A DNA stretch of 64,000 nt. It comes from an uncultured Peptostreptococcaceae bacterium. Its GTDB lineage: Bacteria > Bacillota > Clostridia > Peptostreptococcales > Anaerovoracaceae. A program made the position numbers and the translations under genes. How positions within the stretch are numbered: position 1 is the first letter of the stretch; each line of letters opens with the position of its first letter. The notes under the pieces were generated by a model. The model did no database searches. It saw nothing but the letters and a program-made list of their open reading frames with translations, and was not told where the DNA came from. The stretch is taken from contig CAJUQR010000001.1 in assembly GCA_910588185.1 (NCBI GenBank), positions 186,001 through 250,000 on the forward strand, given 5' to 3'. Positions 63,390 through 64,000 of this stretch are shown here, in pieces.

Positions 63390-63809
63390 TTACTTCCTGC
63401 TTTCAACAGCTTGCAGGATTGCCCCGATGCATTCATCAAGGTGCTTTCGAATCTGCCACTCCCAAAAGCGAAGCACCAGCCACCCCTCATTCTGCAAAGC
63501 CGCCGTAACCTCTCGATCCCTTTCCATGTTTCGTTCAATTTTCGGCACCCAGTAATCACGGTTGGATTTAATGCGCTGATTGCGGTTTTCCCAATCATAT
63601 CCGTGCCAGTAATCAGAGTCGCAAAAAACAGCAATTTTATATTTTGTGATGGCAATGTCAGGCTTTCCGATGAGCTTTTTGTAATTCTTTCTATAACGAA
63701 CGCCCCGCTCCCATAAGGCTTTTCTAAGACGCAGTTCAATTGTGGTATCCTTGCTTCGGATCGCCTGCATATTTCGGCGGCGCTGTTCCGGGGTCAAATC
63801 ATCAGCCAT
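63390..63809 (-). CDS. vsr: Very-short-patch repair endonuclease
   Basis: 139-aa Vsr protein. The start LTPEQRRRNMQAIRSKDTTIE is diagnostic. The active-site region reads GKPDIAITKYKIAVFCDSDYWHGYDW, with the catalytic Asp and His. In the N-terminal part, metal-binding residues of the structural zinc site are only partly kept. Vsr nicks T:G mismatches formed by deamination of 5-methylcytosine, so it protects the sequences modified by the C5 methyltransferase at 59983. Confidence 0.94.
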   Translation of the reverse strand: MADDLTPEQRRRNMQAIRSKDTTIELRLRKALWERGVRYRKNYKKLIGKPDIAITKYKIAVFCDSDYWHGYDWENRNQRIKSNRDYWVPKIERNMERDREVTAALQNEGWLVLRFWEWQIRKHLDECIGAILQAVESRK

Positions 63810-63812
63810 GAT

Positions 63813-64000
63813 TTACACTTCCGTTTCATCTGCATCTACAACATCGTAGTAAACGGTGTTGTTCGGCAGTTTGATGTTCGGAACCCAAAGTTCACGTCCA
63901 TTCCAGCCTTTTCTACCGGTCACTTTATACATCGTCAATACGACCTGGTTTGTAAAAGAAGCTCCAAGATTCCAGTCATTCGGAGACAGCAATGCACCGG
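63813..64000 (-). CDS. C-terminal end of an unidentified island protein
   Basis: Open frame entering from the right edge and ending at TAA (63815-63813), 3 bases before vsr. The visible ~61 residues include LSPNDWNLGASFTNQVVLT and YKVTGRKGWNGRELWVP, then an acidic end (YYDVVDADETEV). I do not recognise it. It is the upstream gene of the vsr operon. Confidence 0.7.
   Translation of the reverse strand, partial: GALLSPNDWNLGASFTNQVVLTMYKVTGRKGWNGRELWVPNIKLPNNTVYYDVVDADETEV

Overview
The window looks like a chromosome segment of a low-GC, amino-acid-fermenting anaerobic Firmicute (class Clostridia). The basis is a complete D-ornithine degradation set (ord-ortA-ortB-oraS-oraE, a MutL/GlmL-like ATPase and orr), a proline-racemase-family enzyme, butyrate kinase, an acetate/butyrate-type CoA-transferase, a diiron flavoprotein fused to flavin reductase and rubredoxin, sigma-54 regulation of amino-acid and peptide use, AGGAGG-type ribosome sites and strong GC-hairpin/U-run terminators. 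No rRNA is present, so I do not name a species.

Layout. 1-4313: purine salvage (phosphoribosyltransferase, NCS2 permease), HD hydrolase, EamA exporter. 4314-5012: gene-free, with an array of structured palindromic repeats and a second conserved block; both recur together at 52.3-52.7 kb. 5013-9281: TIM-barrel protein and lower-ligand cobalamin genes (cobT, two CobU-like proteins, cobS, cobC); their product is the cofactor of OraSE. 9402-12156: metNIQ behind a Met-rich leader peptide and an intrinsic terminator that look like a ribosome-mediated attenuator. 12171-17988: seven-gene operon (NUDIX, double GNAT, nfo, buk, flavodoxin-fold reductase, CmpB-type membrane protein, phosphohexomutase). 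18181-30151: sigma-54-controlled peptide/amino-acid block: proline-racemase-like protein, PepD, sensor kinase with periplasmic-type binding domain, NtrC-type regulator, DppABCDF. 30316-33279: DUF2804 protein and the flavodiiron fusion. 33370-45403: ornithine cluster with its RocR-like sigma-54 activator; a frameshifted nuclease-like gene and a GNAT gene with an in-frame TAG sit between its two halves. 45546-53771: ArsR regulator, rlmH, walJ, RNase HI, phosphoesterase, a large RND exporter, thioredoxin, PepSY protein. 53822-58610: CoA-transferase with a Rex-like operator, tRNA-Arg(CCT) preceded by tandem tRNA-derived repeats, VWA protein, YbjN-like protein, nitroreductase.

58611-64000 is an accessory island of visibly different, more GC-rich composition. 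It starts with iterons and tRNA-like debris and carries an XRE regulator, a C5-cytosine methyltransferase, a HEAT-like protein, an NgoFVII-type PLD nuclease, a PD-(D/E)XK-like protein, Vsr, and the end of another gene that leaves the window: a type II restriction-modification/defence locus.

How it fits together: peptides enter through Dpp, PepD cleaves them, ornithine (and possibly proline derivatives) is fermented to acetyl-CoA and alanine, and butyrate enzymes dispose of reducing equivalents. Four promoters match the sigma-54 consensus exactly in spacing, and candidate enhancer sites can be paired with each of the two sigma-54 activators. The most novel-looking items are the Met leader attenuator, the covarying pseudoknot-like repeats with their companion block, and the tRNA-Arg-derived tandem repeats.
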